A model generated the notes under the pieces. The model was not told the DNA's origin, searched no databases, and saw only the letters and a program-made list of their open reading frames with translations. The translations under genes and the position numbers were made by a program. Of a stretch of DNA of 41,986 nucleotides, positions 1-7,807 are shown piece after piece (the first letter of the stretch is position 1; each line of letters starts with the position of its first letter). Source of the stretch: Methanobacteriota archaeon (lineage in GTDB: Archaea; Thermoplasmatota; Thermoplasmata; UBA10834); NCBI GenBank assembly GCA_020347645.1, contig CP070736.1:645235-687220 (forward strand), given 5' to 3'.

Positions 1-660
1 GAGATTACCGAACAATACCTCAAGACCATCTACAACCTGACAGAGGAAGGAGGCATGGCGAAGACCACGGACATCGCCAACGTCCTTGAAGTCGCGCCAG
101 CTTCAGTCACGCAGATGCTTCACAAGCTGTGTAGGCAGGGATACGTCAAGCACGAACCGTATCGTGGAACCATCTTAAGCCGGAGGGGGAGACGTATTGC
201 CCGGAGAATAGCCAGAAAACACAGGCTCCTTGAACGATTCCTGAGCGATATGATAGGCATCGAACCCGAAGATGGTCACGACCAGGCGTGCAGAATGGAG
301 CACGCTCTCAGCAACGAGGCTGAAGAGGCCCTATGCAAGATGATGAACCATCCTGCTACATGTCCGAATGGAAAGCGCATTCCGAAATGCGAGAGAGGGA
401 TCCCGTGTGAAGACTGCACGCGAAAGGCGTTGAAGTTGTCTGACGTGGATGAGGGCAGAACAGCCACCATATCACACCTCGTCTCGAAGGACAAGGACGA
501 GCTCTGCCGAACACTAGCGATGGGGCTTGTGCCTGGGGCGACTGTGACCGTCGAGAAGAAGATGCCCCTCGGTGGACCCATAATAGTGAACCTAAAAGGC
601 ACCCGGGTGGCAATCGCTAGGAGCATAGGTGATGCTCTACGCATGGTCGAAGCCGCATAG
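1..660 (+). CDS. DtxR/IdeR-family iron-dependent transcriptional repressor, 5'-truncated by window edge
   Basis: Metal-sensing DNA-binding repressor, probably controlling the feoB gene 13 bases downstream. The reading frame is open from base 1, and the residues before the first ATG (base 55) already match the start of the DtxR winged helix (EITEQYLKTIY). The true start is therefore outside the window and the ATG at 55 is internal. Order of domains: helix-turn-helix (about 1-180), dimerisation/metal domain with the Cys-Arg-Met-Glu-His motif at 289-303, a Cys-containing linker (CPNG..C..CEDC), then a C-terminal FeoA/SH3-like domain (about 450-655). The Cys-x-x-Glu-His set matches the primary metal site of DtxR/IdeR rather than the MntR type, which suggests iron sensing. 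That is an inference from the family. No separate feoA gene is seen. Confidence 0.9.
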   Translation, partial: EITEQYLKTIYNLTEEGGMAKTTDIANVLEVAPASVTQMLHKLCRQGYVKHEPYRGTILSRRGRRIARRIARKHRLLERFLSDMIGIEPEDGHDQACRMEHALSNEAEEALCKMMNHPATCPNGKRIPKCERGIPCEDCTRKALKLSDVDEGRTATISHLVSKDKDELCRTLAMGLVPGATVTVEKKMPLGGPIIVNLKGTRVAIARSIGDALRMVEAA

Positions 661-673
661 CTGGTGATTCTAC

Positions 674-2569
674 ATGGAAATCTTTCTCGCGGGAACTCCG
701 AATGTCGGCAAGAGTGTCATCTTCAGCAAGCTCACTGGAATCGGTGTAATCAGCGCCAACTATCCTGGCACGACCGTAGAGTTCTCAGAGGGCGAGGTGA
801 AGTTCGGACAGATGACGATAGACGTTGTGGATTTGCCCGGCACGTATTCTCTCTCGGGTAACTCGGACGAGGAACGCGTGGCAACGAATCTGTTGTTCCA
901 TCGCCGACCAGATTCCGTAGTCCTCGTAGCCGACGCCACGAGACTCGAGCGTAGTCTAGTACTGGCCTTCGAACTAATAGAGTCTGGATACAATGTAGTC
1001 GTAGCCCTCAACATGTACGATTTGGCAGTGAAGAGCGGGCTCAAGATAGACATCAGCGCTCTCGAGGAAAGTCTTATGACTTCTGTGGTGCCCACGGTAG
1101 CAGTCCGCGGCGAGGGGGTCGATTCATTGCTACGAGAGGCGATTAGACTTCGTCCCAAGAGTGCCTTTCGTGTCAGGTACGACTCACACACAGAAGAGAT
1201 TATTTCTGAACTCGTCAGCATGATGGAAACTTCTGAGTGGGACTTCCCCATACGGGCAGTGGCTGTCCGCATACTCATGGGCGATAGAGCTGTCAGAGAA
1301 AAAGCTGGAAGACAGATTACGGAAGCTGCGGACTCACTAGCTATGGATTTTGAAAGACGACATCAAGAGAGCATCGAATCACACATTCAGAGGGATCGCT
1401 TCGGTGAAGCGGGAAGGATAGCAGCTGAGATTATCAGCCCGATCGACTCCGCCGAAAGAGGTAGAAAGACCGTTTCAGACATTACTCTGAATCCCATTAC
1501 TGGAATTCCGATATTAGTGGCCGTTCTCGCAACAGTATTCTTGATTCTTGTCTTTGGTGGAGGGTTTATAGAGACCCTCCTAGTTGATTCATATGAGGGT
1601 GTTGCAGAAGGATTCTTCGATGATGCGAAAAGTGGAGCTAGTCCCTTAGTGCAAGGTGTGCTGGATGGCGTCTATATTAGCATAGAGGCGATGCTGGCAA
1701 TAGTGATCCCCTACATCCTCGTGTTCTATCTTATACTCTCCGTGCTCGAGGATACGGGTTATCTAGTGAGAGTGGTCTCGCTGCTTGATGGAATCATGCA
1801 CAGAATGGGACTTCACGGAAGAGCGGTGATTCCTATGGTCGTGGGTTACGGGTGTAACATTCCGGCCTTGCTTGCCACGCGTACGATGGGATCGAAGAGG
1901 GAACGAATCATACTGGCAGTGTTGATAACTATCGCAATCCCATGCTCCGCACAGACGGCGATAATAATCGGAGCGCTGGGAAACTACTCCGGAGCAGAAT
2001 GGGCATTACTGATATTCGCAATTTTGATATTGCTCTTAGGACTGCTCGGCTTCGCTCTTCACAAGACAATCAGGTTCGAGGCCTCCCAACTCCTACTGGA
2101 AGTACCAGAGCTCAGAAGACCCACATTGAGCCAGACTCTAAGAAAGACGGGCATTAGAATCGGCGAGTTTCTGACTATCGCCTTCCCGCTCCTTCTTGTC
2201 GGCAGCATCATCCTCGAGGTAATGATGGCGGAGGGTATACTCCAGAGGCTCGTGGACCCCGCTGAGCCATTCATGACGGGGGTCTTGGGATTGCCGGCGG
2301 TAGCGGTAATCGCGCTCGTTTTCGGCATCCTACGCAAGGAGATGGCACTGCAGATGCTCATAGTCTTATTCGGGACCAGCGACCTGTCCGTCGCGCTTGA
2401 TGCGCAACAGATGTTTGTATTCGCCCTCGTGATGGCGATATTCATGCCATGCATTGCCGCGCTGGCGGTCCTAGTCAGAGAGTTTGGCGTCAAGGACGCG
2501 GCCGCGATCACTGCGGCTTCGATTGCCTTGGCACTAACCTTTGGAGCGGTAGCGAACCTAGTTCTCTAG
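674..2569 (+). CDS. feoB: Ferrous iron transporter FeoB
   Basis: Inner-membrane Fe(II) uptake protein with an N-terminal GTPase domain. G1 is GTPNVGKS (residues 7-14; Thr replaces the usual Asn), G2 region NYPGTTVE (29-36), G3 DLPG (53-56) and G4 NMYD (113-116). A helical linker follows to about residue 260, then two Gate-type membrane halves with several hydrophobic helices. Cysteines sit in the GYGCNIPAL and IPCSAQT segments typical of FeoB gates. At 631 aa it is at the short end for FeoB and has no C-terminal FeoC-like domain. It starts 13 bases after the DtxR-type regulator, so the two are probably one transcript and autoregulated by iron. It converges with ftsZ. Confidence 0.96.
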   Translation: MEIFLAGTPNVGKSVIFSKLTGIGVISANYPGTTVEFSEGEVKFGQMTIDVVDLPGTYSLSGNSDEERVATNLLFHRRPDSVVLVADATRLERSLVLAFELIESGYNVVVALNMYDLAVKSGLKIDISALEESLMTSVVPTVAVRGEGVDSLLREAIRLRPKSAFRVRYDSHTEEIISELVSMMETSEWDFPIRAVAVRILMGDRAVREKAGRQITEAADSLAMDFERRHQESIESHIQRDRFGEAGRIAAEIISPIDSAERGRKTVSDITLNPITGIPILVAVLATVFLILVFGGGFIETLLVDSYEGVAEGFFDDAKSGASPLVQGVLDGVYISIEAMLAIVIPYILVFYLILSVLEDTGYLVRVVSLLDGIMHRMGLHGRAVIPMVVGYGCNIPALLATRTMGSKRERIILAVLITIAIPCSAQTAIIIGALGNYSGAEWALLIFAILILLLGLLGFALHKTIRFEASQLLLEVPELRRPTLSQTLRKTGIRIGEFLTIAFPLLLVGSIILEVMMAEGILQRLVDPAEPFMTGVLGLPAVAVIALVFGILRKEMALQMLIVLFGTSDLSVALDAQQMFVFALVMAIFMPCIAALAVLVREFGVKDAAAITAASIALALTFGAVANLVL

Positions 2570-2615
2570 TCATGAGGAGCACCGAGCCGTCATGACGAAG
2601 ACGGGGCTGGGATCA

Positions 2616-3794
2616 TTATCTGACAAACATCGAACTGTCATCGTCGCATATCCCTTGAGTCGGAATGTTCAATTCACCCCTGTAATCCTCGCATGTGGGT
2701 GACATCACTGGATCCTCTCCATCTCGTATCAGGACATATTTCGATTGTGCGCCAGTTATGATTAGGAGGACTCTGATTCTGCCCTCGAACGCCTTGTCCA
2801 CAGAGCAGCCCCATATCAGTCGTCCGCGTTTGCGTATTCTTTCACCTACGATCTCTGCAGCCTTGGCGGCTTCTTCGATAGTCATGTCCGGTCCGCCAAC
2901 CACCCTGATTAGCGCACCCCTCGCATCCTTGAGGTCCATCTTTCCCAGAAGCGGGGATTCGAGTGCTTCCGCGACCGCCTCTTCGAGGCGTCTGTCGCCC
3001 TTCGAAGAGGATTCTCCGATTCCTATGAGAGAGACCCCGCCCTCGACTAATATGGTCTTGAGATCTGCATAATCGACATTCACCAGACCGGCACTCATCA
3101 GCATCTCCGTCAAGCCGGCCATCGTCTGAACGAGAAGCTCGTCTGCCACTTTGAATGCAGCCTGGACAGGCAGTCGAGGTACGAGCTCCAGCAAAGTGTC
3201 GTTCGGTATTACTATCGTCGTATCGCACATCTTGGCGAGTCTGCTGAGGCCGGCCATTGCGTTCCGCATCCGAAGCTCACCTTCGGACTTGAACGGGAGT
3301 GTGACCACGCCAACAGTCAAGGCTCGCATGTCCTTTGCCACATCAGATACTACTAGGGCGGTGCTCGTCCCCGTACCGCCTCCCATTCCAGCCGTTACGA
3401 AGATTATCTGGGCGCCTCTAACGCAGTCTTTGATATCGTCGATGTTCTCTAGAGCGGCTTTCTCACCGATCTCGGGGCGGGCGCCAGCGCCCAGGCCTTT
3501 TGTTAGGAGCTTCCCAATCAGCAGCTTCTTTTGCGCCTTGATATTGAGCAGGTGCTTCGCATCAGTGTTGATTGCGCACAGGTCGACACCTGATACCCCC
3601 GACCCCGCGCAACGATCCACCGTGTTACAGCCAGCGCCCCCGCACCCCACGACCTTGATGCACACTTCTAAGCTGTCCGCGATACTCTCCAGCTCCAGCT
3701 CGTCATCGGAGTCCGAGGGTGATTTCGCAGCGTCGTTCTCTGTTCTATTGGGGAGGTCGCCTGCGATAATCTCTTCTATCATCTTCTTTGGCAT
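2616..3794 (-). CDS. ftsZ: Cell-division GTPase FtsZ
   Basis: Tubulin-family GTPase that forms the cytokinetic ring. The N-terminal 40 residues are an acidic, probably disordered tail. The nucleotide-binding core begins at CIKVVGCGGAGCNTV (45-59), the tubulin signature GGGTGTS is at 138-144, and the catalytic T7 loop NVDYAD is at 239-244, so both GTP-binding and hydrolysis residues are present. The protein ends soon after the core at 392 aa, with a short tail. A TATA-like box 20-26 bases upstream of the ATG suggests a leaderless mRNA. Archaea often have two FtsZ paralogues; the sequence alone does not let me say which this is. It converges with feoB, 46 bases apart. Confidence 0.95.
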   Translation of the reverse strand: MPKKMIEEIIAGDLPNRTENDAAKSPSDSDDELELESIADSLEVCIKVVGCGGAGCNTVDRCAGSGVSGVDLCAINTDAKHLLNIKAQKKLLIGKLLTKGLGAGARPEIGEKAALENIDDIKDCVRGAQIIFVTAGMGGGTGTSTALVVSDVAKDMRALTVGVVTLPFKSEGELRMRNAMAGLSRLAKMCDTTIVIPNDTLLELVPRLPVQAAFKVADELLVQTMAGLTEMLMSAGLVNVDYADLKTILVEGGVSLIGIGESSSKGDRRLEEAVAEALESPLLGKMDLKDARGALIRVVGGPDMTIEEAAKAAEIVGERIRKRGRLIWGCSVDKAFEGRIRVLLIITGAQSKYVLIRDGEDPVMSPTCEDYRGELNIPTQGICDDDSSMFVR

Positions 3795-3812
3795 GCTTCA
3801 TCCCATCCCGTC

Positions 3813-3820
3813 CTTAAATG
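3813..3820 (-). promoter_or_regulatory. TATA-like box for ftsZ
   Basis: Reads CATTTAAG on the minus strand and is centred about 22 bases before the ATG. This puts transcription start at or very near the start codon. Inferred from spacing only. Confidence 0.45.
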
Positions 3821-4024
3821 CCCCAGACAACGTGCGCGCCGCATGTATTAAGATATATCGGTGGCTCTAATCGGCCACACGCATGTGCGCGCCCTCACAT
3901 CGCGCGGGCGGACGGGCGCCAGATACCGTCATCGGATTCCAATCATCGAATCCTGGAGCAGCGAACCCTAGACGAAGAATGCGCGAGTTAGGGAGAACAG
4001 GGTTGAAGCATCAATCTCGAAAAC
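3821..4024. other. Intergenic stretch without a recognised gene
   Basis: Between ftsZ and the small membrane protein. It holds an AT-rich patch (ttaagatatat, about 3849-3859), a short hairpin (GTGGC 3861-3865 with GCCAC 3874-3878), a GC-rich run around 3885-3920 and a 6-bp hairpin (GGATTC 3934-3939 with GAATCC 3948-3953). No coding region or known RNA family was recognised. Confidence 0.4.
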
Positions 4025-4032
4025 GATAAATA
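4025..4032 (+). promoter_or_regulatory. TATA-like box for the small membrane protein gene
   Basis: GATAAATA. Standard archaeal spacing puts transcription start near 4052-4056, inside the palindrome at 4051-4068 and about 20 bases before the GTG start. Confidence 0.45.
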
Positions 4033-4050
4033 CGCTCAATCCCGCTACAA

Positions 4051-4068
4051 TGTAGGTTCGAATCTACA
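4051..4068. repeat. 18-base near-perfect palindrome at predicted transcription start
   Basis: TGTAGGTTCGAATCTACA: 17 of 18 positions are symmetric if one G:T pair is allowed. It coincides with the predicted start site of the next gene and could be an operator or a 5' hairpin. The centre resembles a tRNA T-loop, but no tRNA body surrounds it. Confidence 0.4.
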
Positions 4069-4072
4069 GAGT

Positions 4073-4408
4073 GTGTGCGATGTGTCGAGTCGCGGTAAAG
4101 TGATAGTCGCGATGCTAGCTGCAATCACCGCGTTGACGACTGCCTCACTCCTTGTGCTGGCGGGCGTACCTGCAGAGTCGGGCGACTCGGCGGAGCAGAT
4201 GATGGTCTACTTGTCGTTGGTGGCGTTTGTGATGGCTTTGATTATGACTGGAACGCTCGCTCTTTTCTTCGCTGGGAAGGGTGGCAAGGCCACAGAGATG
4301 GGAGTTCTCCAGACCCGAATCGATGGGCGCATGGACGATGAGGTCTCTGAAATAGAACTTGAGTTCCGCGCCCTCGAAATGGAGACGGAGAGGGAAGAGG
4401 TCAGATAG
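4073..4408 (+). CDS. Small two-helix membrane protein of unknown function
   Basis: 111 aa with a GTG start. Two hydrophobic segments are visible: residues about 10-33 and about 42-66 (MMVYLSLVAFVMALIMTGTLALFF). A short acidic stretch (SGDSAEQ) links them. A basic patch (GKGGKATE) and a highly charged C-terminal helix rich in Glu, Asp and Arg follow, probably cytoplasmic. I do not recognise the family. Support for a real gene comes from the TATA-like box upstream, the membrane-protein composition and a hairpin directly after the stop. It stands alone between ftsZ (divergent) and tRNA-Thr (convergent). Confidence 0.7.
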   Translation: MCDVSSRGKVIVAMLAAITALTTASLLVLAGVPAESGDSAEQMMVYLSLVAFVMALIMTGTLALFFAGKGGKATEMGVLQTRIDGRMDDEVSEIELEFRALEMETEREEVR

Positions 4409-4425
4409 ACGAGGCTGTTCTCGTC
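4408..4425 (+). terminator. Hairpin after small membrane protein gene
   Basis: GACGAG (4408-4413) pairs with CTCGTC (4420-4425) around a 6-base loop, starting on the last base of the stop codon. There is no strong T-tract after it, so it may be a 3'-end hairpin rather than a true terminator. Confidence 0.35.
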
Positions 4426-4490
4426 AATCTGCACCATAGCTTGTTATACCCTCTATCCGAGTCTTCTGCCGCAACGATGCTGGCCAAATC

Positions 4491-4495
4491 AAAAA
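4491..4495 (-). terminator. T5 tract downstream of tRNA-Thr
   Basis: On the minus strand a TTTTT run lies eight bases after the tRNA 3' end, within CTTCTTCTTTTTGATTTG. Archaeal RNA polymerase can terminate on such T-tracts. Confidence 0.45.
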
Positions 4496-4502
4496 GAAGA
4501 AG

Positions 4503-4574
4503 AGCCACTGGAGGGATTCGGACCCTCGACCTACGCCTTACCAAGGCGTCGCTATACCTCTAAGCCACAGTGGC
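4503..4574 (-). tRNA. tRNA-Thr (anticodon GGT)
   Basis: Seen as a complete cloverleaf on the minus strand. The acceptor GCCACTG pairs with CAGTGGC, the anticodon stem is ACGCC/GGCGT around loop TTGGTAA, and the T-arm is GAGGG-TCCGAAT-CCCTC. The anticodon GGT reads ACC. The discriminator base is U, as known for archaeal tRNA-Thr. There is no intron and no encoded CCA. Confidence 0.95.
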
Positions 4575-4607
4575 ATCGGCGACCGTATCCATGGCATCTT
4601 GGCTGTC

Positions 4608-4619
4608 ATATTAAAAAGT
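4608..4619 (-). promoter_or_regulatory. TATA-like box for tRNA-Thr
   Basis: CTTTTTAATATG on the minus strand, centred about 39 bases before the mature tRNA 5' end. This allows a short 5' leader removed by RNase P. Confidence 0.45.
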
Positions 4620-4674
4620 TCCTTGCCACGTCTCCGAATCAACAGGGCCGATGAGCACACCGATACCCCCATGA

Positions 4675-4682
4675 TTTATTAT
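4675..4682 (+). promoter_or_regulatory. TATA-like box for the NEMF/RqcH gene
   Basis: TTTATTAT, centred 24-27 bases before the GTG (4703) and ATG (4706) start candidates. A leaderless mRNA is expected. Confidence 0.55.
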
Positions 4683-4702
4683 GGACCCAGCGAATCCCTT
4701 GA

Positions 4703-6637
4703 GTGATGAAGAGAGCCCTGAGCAGCTTCGACGTGAGAGCGTTGGTCCGCGAGCTGCAGAAATACGTCGGCTGGAGGGTCGATAAGATCTATCAACCTGA
4801 CGGACGCCACCTCGTCGTATCTGTCAAGGCCTCCGGAGAAGGAAAGGAGTTTCTACACTTCGTATTGGGGGAATGGCTGTACGCCTCCGAGACAGCTATC
4901 GATATGCCCCAACGCCCTTCCGATTTCGCGATGATGCTGAGAAAGAGGATTGCAAACAGCAGAATCGTTATGATCGAGCAGAAGGGGTTCGACAGGATAG
5001 TCGTCATAACCCTGGAGAAAGACGAACGCTATCAGTTAGTGTTTGAAATCTTCGGAAAAGGCAATGTCATTCTTGTGAAGGAAGGGCTTATCGTTCAGCC
5101 GCTTATTAGTCGTAAATGGAGACATCGAGAGGTCAAGGCGAAGAGGGAATTTAAATTCCCACCCCCTGTGTTTGATCCTTCCTCGATGTCGGCCGATGAT
5201 CTTCTCGAGATTCTCAGGACTTCCGATTCGGACATCGTAAGAACGCTTGCCACGAAACTCAACCTTGGTGGGAGGTACGGTGAGGAAACCTGCGAAAGGG
5301 CTCAGGTGGAATGCGACAAGCCGGCAGCCGAAATCTCACTAGAGGAGGCAAGAAGCCTATTGGAGGGTGTGAAGACGATCATTGGCGATATTCTGAATGA
5401 ACTTGTGGGATACATAGTCGAAAGAGACGGTGAACCAGTCGATGCCGTTCCTCTGAGGATGGCCATCTACGATGGCTACCAACACGAGAAATTTGAGACG
5501 TTCTCTGAATGCATAGGGCAATACATCACCAGGATTCCGAAGCCGCAGGGGAGGGATGATACCGATGGGTTTCAGGCAGACCTCGATCGTTTGAAACGGA
5601 AACTTGCACAACAGGAGGATGCTGCACTGAGACTGCGGCGCGAAGGAGCTGAAGCACGGGCAGTTGGCGACTCAATATTCGCATCCTACGGTGATTTCGT
5701 CGATACACTCCAAAGGGCAAATGACCTTCTGGCCCGGTCTGATAGTCTAGAGAATATTCCTGGATTCATATCGTTCGACCGGAAGTCCGCCATATTGCGG
5801 GTAGTCATCGGAGACGGGACTTACGATCTTGATGTGAACGGGACTGTGGAGACGAACGCACAGAGGTACTATGAGAGGAGCAAGAAGCTGAAGACCAAAC
5901 TCGAAGGGGTCTTGCCGGCGCTGGAGGAAACTAGGACAGCCATCGCCGAATGGAGCAGAAAGCGGAGGGGCGCTGAGAAGGGACGGTCGACCTCGCTGAC
6001 CGAGTCTGCCAAACGCTTCTGGTTCGAACGGTACAGATGGTTTATATCGAGCGAGGGCGCGATAGTCCTTGGTGGAAAGGATGCCAAGACCAACGACACA
6101 CTCGTCAAGAAGCACCTTCAGCTCGGCGACCGATATGTGCACGCGGACATCCACGGAGCCCCGAGCGTCGTCGTCAAGATGAAAGAGGGGGTTGGAGAGC
6201 AAACGCTCATGGAGGCTTGCGAGTTCGCCATCGCTACATCGAAGGCATGGACCGCTGAGATGGGCTCCGGCGTTGGCTACTGGGTCATGCCCGAACAGGT
6301 CAGCAAGACCCCGCAGAGCGGTGAGTTTCTTGCCAGAGGTGCATTCGTCATACGTGGGAAACGCAATTACTCGAACAAGACTGAGATAAGGCTCGGCGTG
6401 GGCGTGACGGAGTTCGAGGGTGAGAAAAAGATGATGTGCGGACCGGTAGATGCCGTGAAGGCGCGATGTACGAGCTATGTCCTGATAAGGCCCGGGGCAA
6501 TCGACAAGAACGAGTTTGCCAAAGCCGTCGCGAAAGCATTCAGAGTGTCTATAGAGGATGTTCAAAGGATACTGCCACCAGGGAACGTTGATATCGAAAA
6601 GACTGTTGGCACAGAACTGGAGCTCGGGGCTACCTGA
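4703..6637 (+). CDS. NFACT-family ribosome quality-control protein (NEMF/Rqc2/RqcH homologue)
   Basis: Binds stalled large ribosomal subunits that carry peptidyl-tRNA; eukaryotic Rqc2 and bacterial RqcH recruit tRNA and add C-terminal tails to the stuck peptide. Order: NFACT-N domain (about 1-230), with the conserved FDRIV segment whose Asp97-Arg98 pair matches residues needed for tailing, and Asp10 near the N-terminus; a middle HhH/coiled-coil part (about 280-430); then the NFACT-R domain (about 440-580) with RYRWFISSEG, DRYVHADIHGAPS and the GVGYWVMPEQVSKT stretch. 644 aa is normal for the archaeal form. GTG (4703) is followed directly by ATG (4706), and either may be used. Its 3' end overlaps the convergent nfo gene by 8 bases. 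Confidence 0.93.
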   Translation: MMKRALSSFDVRALVRELQKYVGWRVDKIYQPDGRHLVVSVKASGEGKEFLHFVLGEWLYASETAIDMPQRPSDFAMMLRKRIANSRIVMIEQKGFDRIVVITLEKDERYQLVFEIFGKGNVILVKEGLIVQPLISRKWRHREVKAKREFKFPPPVFDPSSMSADDLLEILRTSDSDIVRTLATKLNLGGRYGEETCERAQVECDKPAAEISLEEARSLLEGVKTIIGDILNELVGYIVERDGEPVDAVPLRMAIYDGYQHEKFETFSECIGQYITRIPKPQGRDDTDGFQADLDRLKRKLAQQEDAALRLRREGAEARAVGDSIFASYGDFVDTLQRANDLLARSDSLENIPGFISFDRKSAILRVVIGDGTYDLDVNGTVETNAQRYYERSKKLKTKLEGVLPALEETRTAIAEWSRKRRGAEKGRSTSLTESAKRFWFERYRWFISSEGAIVLGGKDAKTNDTLVKKHLQLGDRYVHADIHGAPSVVVKMKEGVGEQTLMEACEFAIATSKAWTAEMGSGVGYWVMPEQVSKTPQSGEFLARGAFVIRGKRNYSNKTEIRLGVGVTEFEGEKKMMCGPVDAVKARCTSYVLIRPGAIDKNEFAKAVAKAFRVSIEDVQRILPPGNVDIEKTVGTELELGAT

Positions 6638-7469
6638 CAAGGGATCTGAGGGTCTTCAGTTCGTGAGCGTACCGCTCTTCTCCCTTCGGAGTCTCGAGCA
6701 CCATCGGAATTCCTTCGAGACGCTCATCGTTCATAAGGTTGGCGAACCCTTCCAAGCCGATATGTCCCTCGCCTATCTGTTCGTGCCTGTCCAATCTAGA
6801 CCCCAGTTTACCCTTGGAATCGTTCAGGTGCACTGCCTTGATCTTCTTTCGGCCCAGGGTCTCCTCGAGCTTGACCATAGTATTCTCATAGCCTTTTGAT
6901 GCTCTGATGTCGTAGCCAGCGGCGTATGCGTGACATGTGTCAAAACAGATACCCGCGTTTCCAGGCTCATCAAGGAGATCGATGATTCCCGCGAGCTGCT
7001 CGAACGAGTGCCCTAGCACGCTGCCCTGGCCGGCCGTGTTTTCAAGCAATAACTGCACCTCTGACGAGCTGAACTCCGACCGAACCCAGTTCAGCGATTC
7101 AGCGATCTTCTCGATGCCTGTTCGCTCACCGGATCCCACATGTGCTCCGGGATGGAAAATGAGGAATCTGACCCCCAGTCTTCTTGCCCTCATCATCTCG
7201 TCGAGGAACGCCTCGCGTGACTTCTTCAAGAGCGCCTTGTCCGGACTGGCGAGGTTGATGAGGTACGAATCGTGGATGACCGTCTCTGTTATGTCGTTCT
7301 CCTCGATGCCTGCTCTGTATCTCTCTACATCTTCATCGGATAACTGCTTCGCCTTCCATTGCATCTGGTTCTTCGAGAAGATCTGCATGCAATCGCACGT
7401 GAGCGCTCGCCCCCGCTCAGGCGCCTTGAAGATTCCCCCAGAGATTGGCACATGGGCTCCAAGTAGCAT
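6630..7469 (-). CDS. nfo: Endonuclease IV (AP endonuclease)
   Basis: Base-excision-repair enzyme that cuts 5' to abasic sites in a trinuclear zinc TIM barrel. All nine expected metal ligands are visible: His66, His106, Glu143, Asp177, His180, His214, Asp227, His229 and Glu259. They lie within HDSYLINL, FHPGAHVG, LLENTAG, CFDTCHAYAAGYD, HLNDSKGKLGSRLDRHEQIGEGHIG and VLETP. 279 aa is the usual length. The start is supported by a GGAG ribosome-binding site (7478-7481) eight bases upstream and by a TATA-like box further up. So this gene, unlike many neighbours, probably has a short leader. Confidence 0.97.
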   Translation of the reverse strand: MLLGAHVPISGGIFKAPERGRALTCDCMQIFSKNQMQWKAKQLSDEDVERYRAGIEENDITETVIHDSYLINLASPDKALLKKSREAFLDEMMRARRLGVRFLIFHPGAHVGSGERTGIEKIAESLNWVRSEFSSSEVQLLLENTAGQGSVLGHSFEQLAGIIDLLDEPGNAGICFDTCHAYAAGYDIRASKGYENTMVKLEETLGRKKIKAVHLNDSKGKLGSRLDRHEQIGEGHIGLEGFANLMNDERLEGIPMVLETPKGEERYAHELKTLRSLVR

Positions 7470-7503
7470 CTCTGCAACTCCTAACGTCCTATTCGCTACT
7501 GCG

Positions 7504-7513
7504 TAGATAAGCC
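7504..7513 (-). promoter_or_regulatory. TATA-like box for nfo
   Basis: GGCTTATCTA on the minus strand. The predicted start site, near 7482, leaves a leader of about 12 bases that contains the GGAG motif. Confidence 0.4.
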
Positions 7514-7587
7514 TCTGGGTCGGAGTGCAAGCGCAAACAGGGGATTATCTCCAACGAGTGTCTTCACAGTTCCAAGCCTTGGCTTTG

Positions 7588-7605
7588 GTGCCTTTACCAA
7601 GGCAC
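7588..7605. repeat. Hairpin in the nfo-mttB intergenic region
   Basis: GTGCCTT (7588-7594) and AAGGCAC (7599-7605) form a 7-bp stem with a TACC loop. A small palindrome CCAAGCCTTGG (7572-7582) lies just before it. Both are in the 338-base gap between two divergent genes, which shows no other coding signal. Confidence 0.45.
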
Positions 7606-7626
7606 TGTCCTTAACAAGATCTCAGC

Positions 7627-7700
7627 TGCGTCAATGAACGACGGCTTGCGCTGTTTAACCATGAACCTGTTGGTCATGTCGATGAGGATTCATTGACGCA
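7627..7700. repeat. 12-base perfect inverted repeat spaced by 50 bases, upstream of the MttB-family gene
   Basis: TGCGTCAATGAA (7627-7638) is the exact reverse complement of TTCATTGACGCA (7689-7700). A smaller inverted pair, CATGA/TCATG, lies in the loop. Related TTGAC elements continue toward the promoter: TTGACCGC (7703-7710), GTCAA (7716-7720) and TTGACGC (7761-7767). The cluster looks like operator sites or a structured leader. No transposase or target duplication is seen. Confidence 0.5.
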
Positions 7701-7778
7701 AATTGACCGCGTCGTGTCAATCGCCCCGCAAAACGTACACTCCGACCCGCCAAAAGGTACTTGACGCTCGATTGCTTC

Positions 7779-7788
7779 ACATATTTGG
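7779..7788 (+). promoter_or_regulatory. TATA-like box for the MttB-family gene
   Basis: ACATATTTGG, centred about 25 bases before the ATG at 7808. It predicts a leaderless transcript and argues against the longer in-frame start at 7703. Confidence 0.5.
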
Positions 7789-7807
7789 CGCAGAGACAGT
7801 GATACAC

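Noticed and set aside
4045-4072. T-loop-like sequence (GGTTCGAATC) suggesting a tRNA gene or remnant
   Set aside because: No acceptor, D-arm or anticodon arm can be drawn around it, and the paired stem does not have the canonical 5-bp/7-base T-arm geometry. It is better described as a palindrome.
4503-4574. Integration site or genomic island at the tRNA genes (also tRNA-Arg at 9256-9329)
   Set aside because: No integrase, no repeated tRNA 3' end and no change of gene character next to either tRNA.
5747-6640. Long minus-strand open frame of 297 codons inside the NEMF/RqcH gene
   Set aside because: It is antisense to a clearly conserved gene, matches no known protein pattern and has no promoter signal; it is a shadow frame.
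7627-7700. Possible miniature transposable element with 12-base terminal inverted repeats
   Set aside because: No target-site duplication flanks it, there is only one copy in the window, and related TTGAC motifs continue outside the repeat, which fits regulatory sites better.
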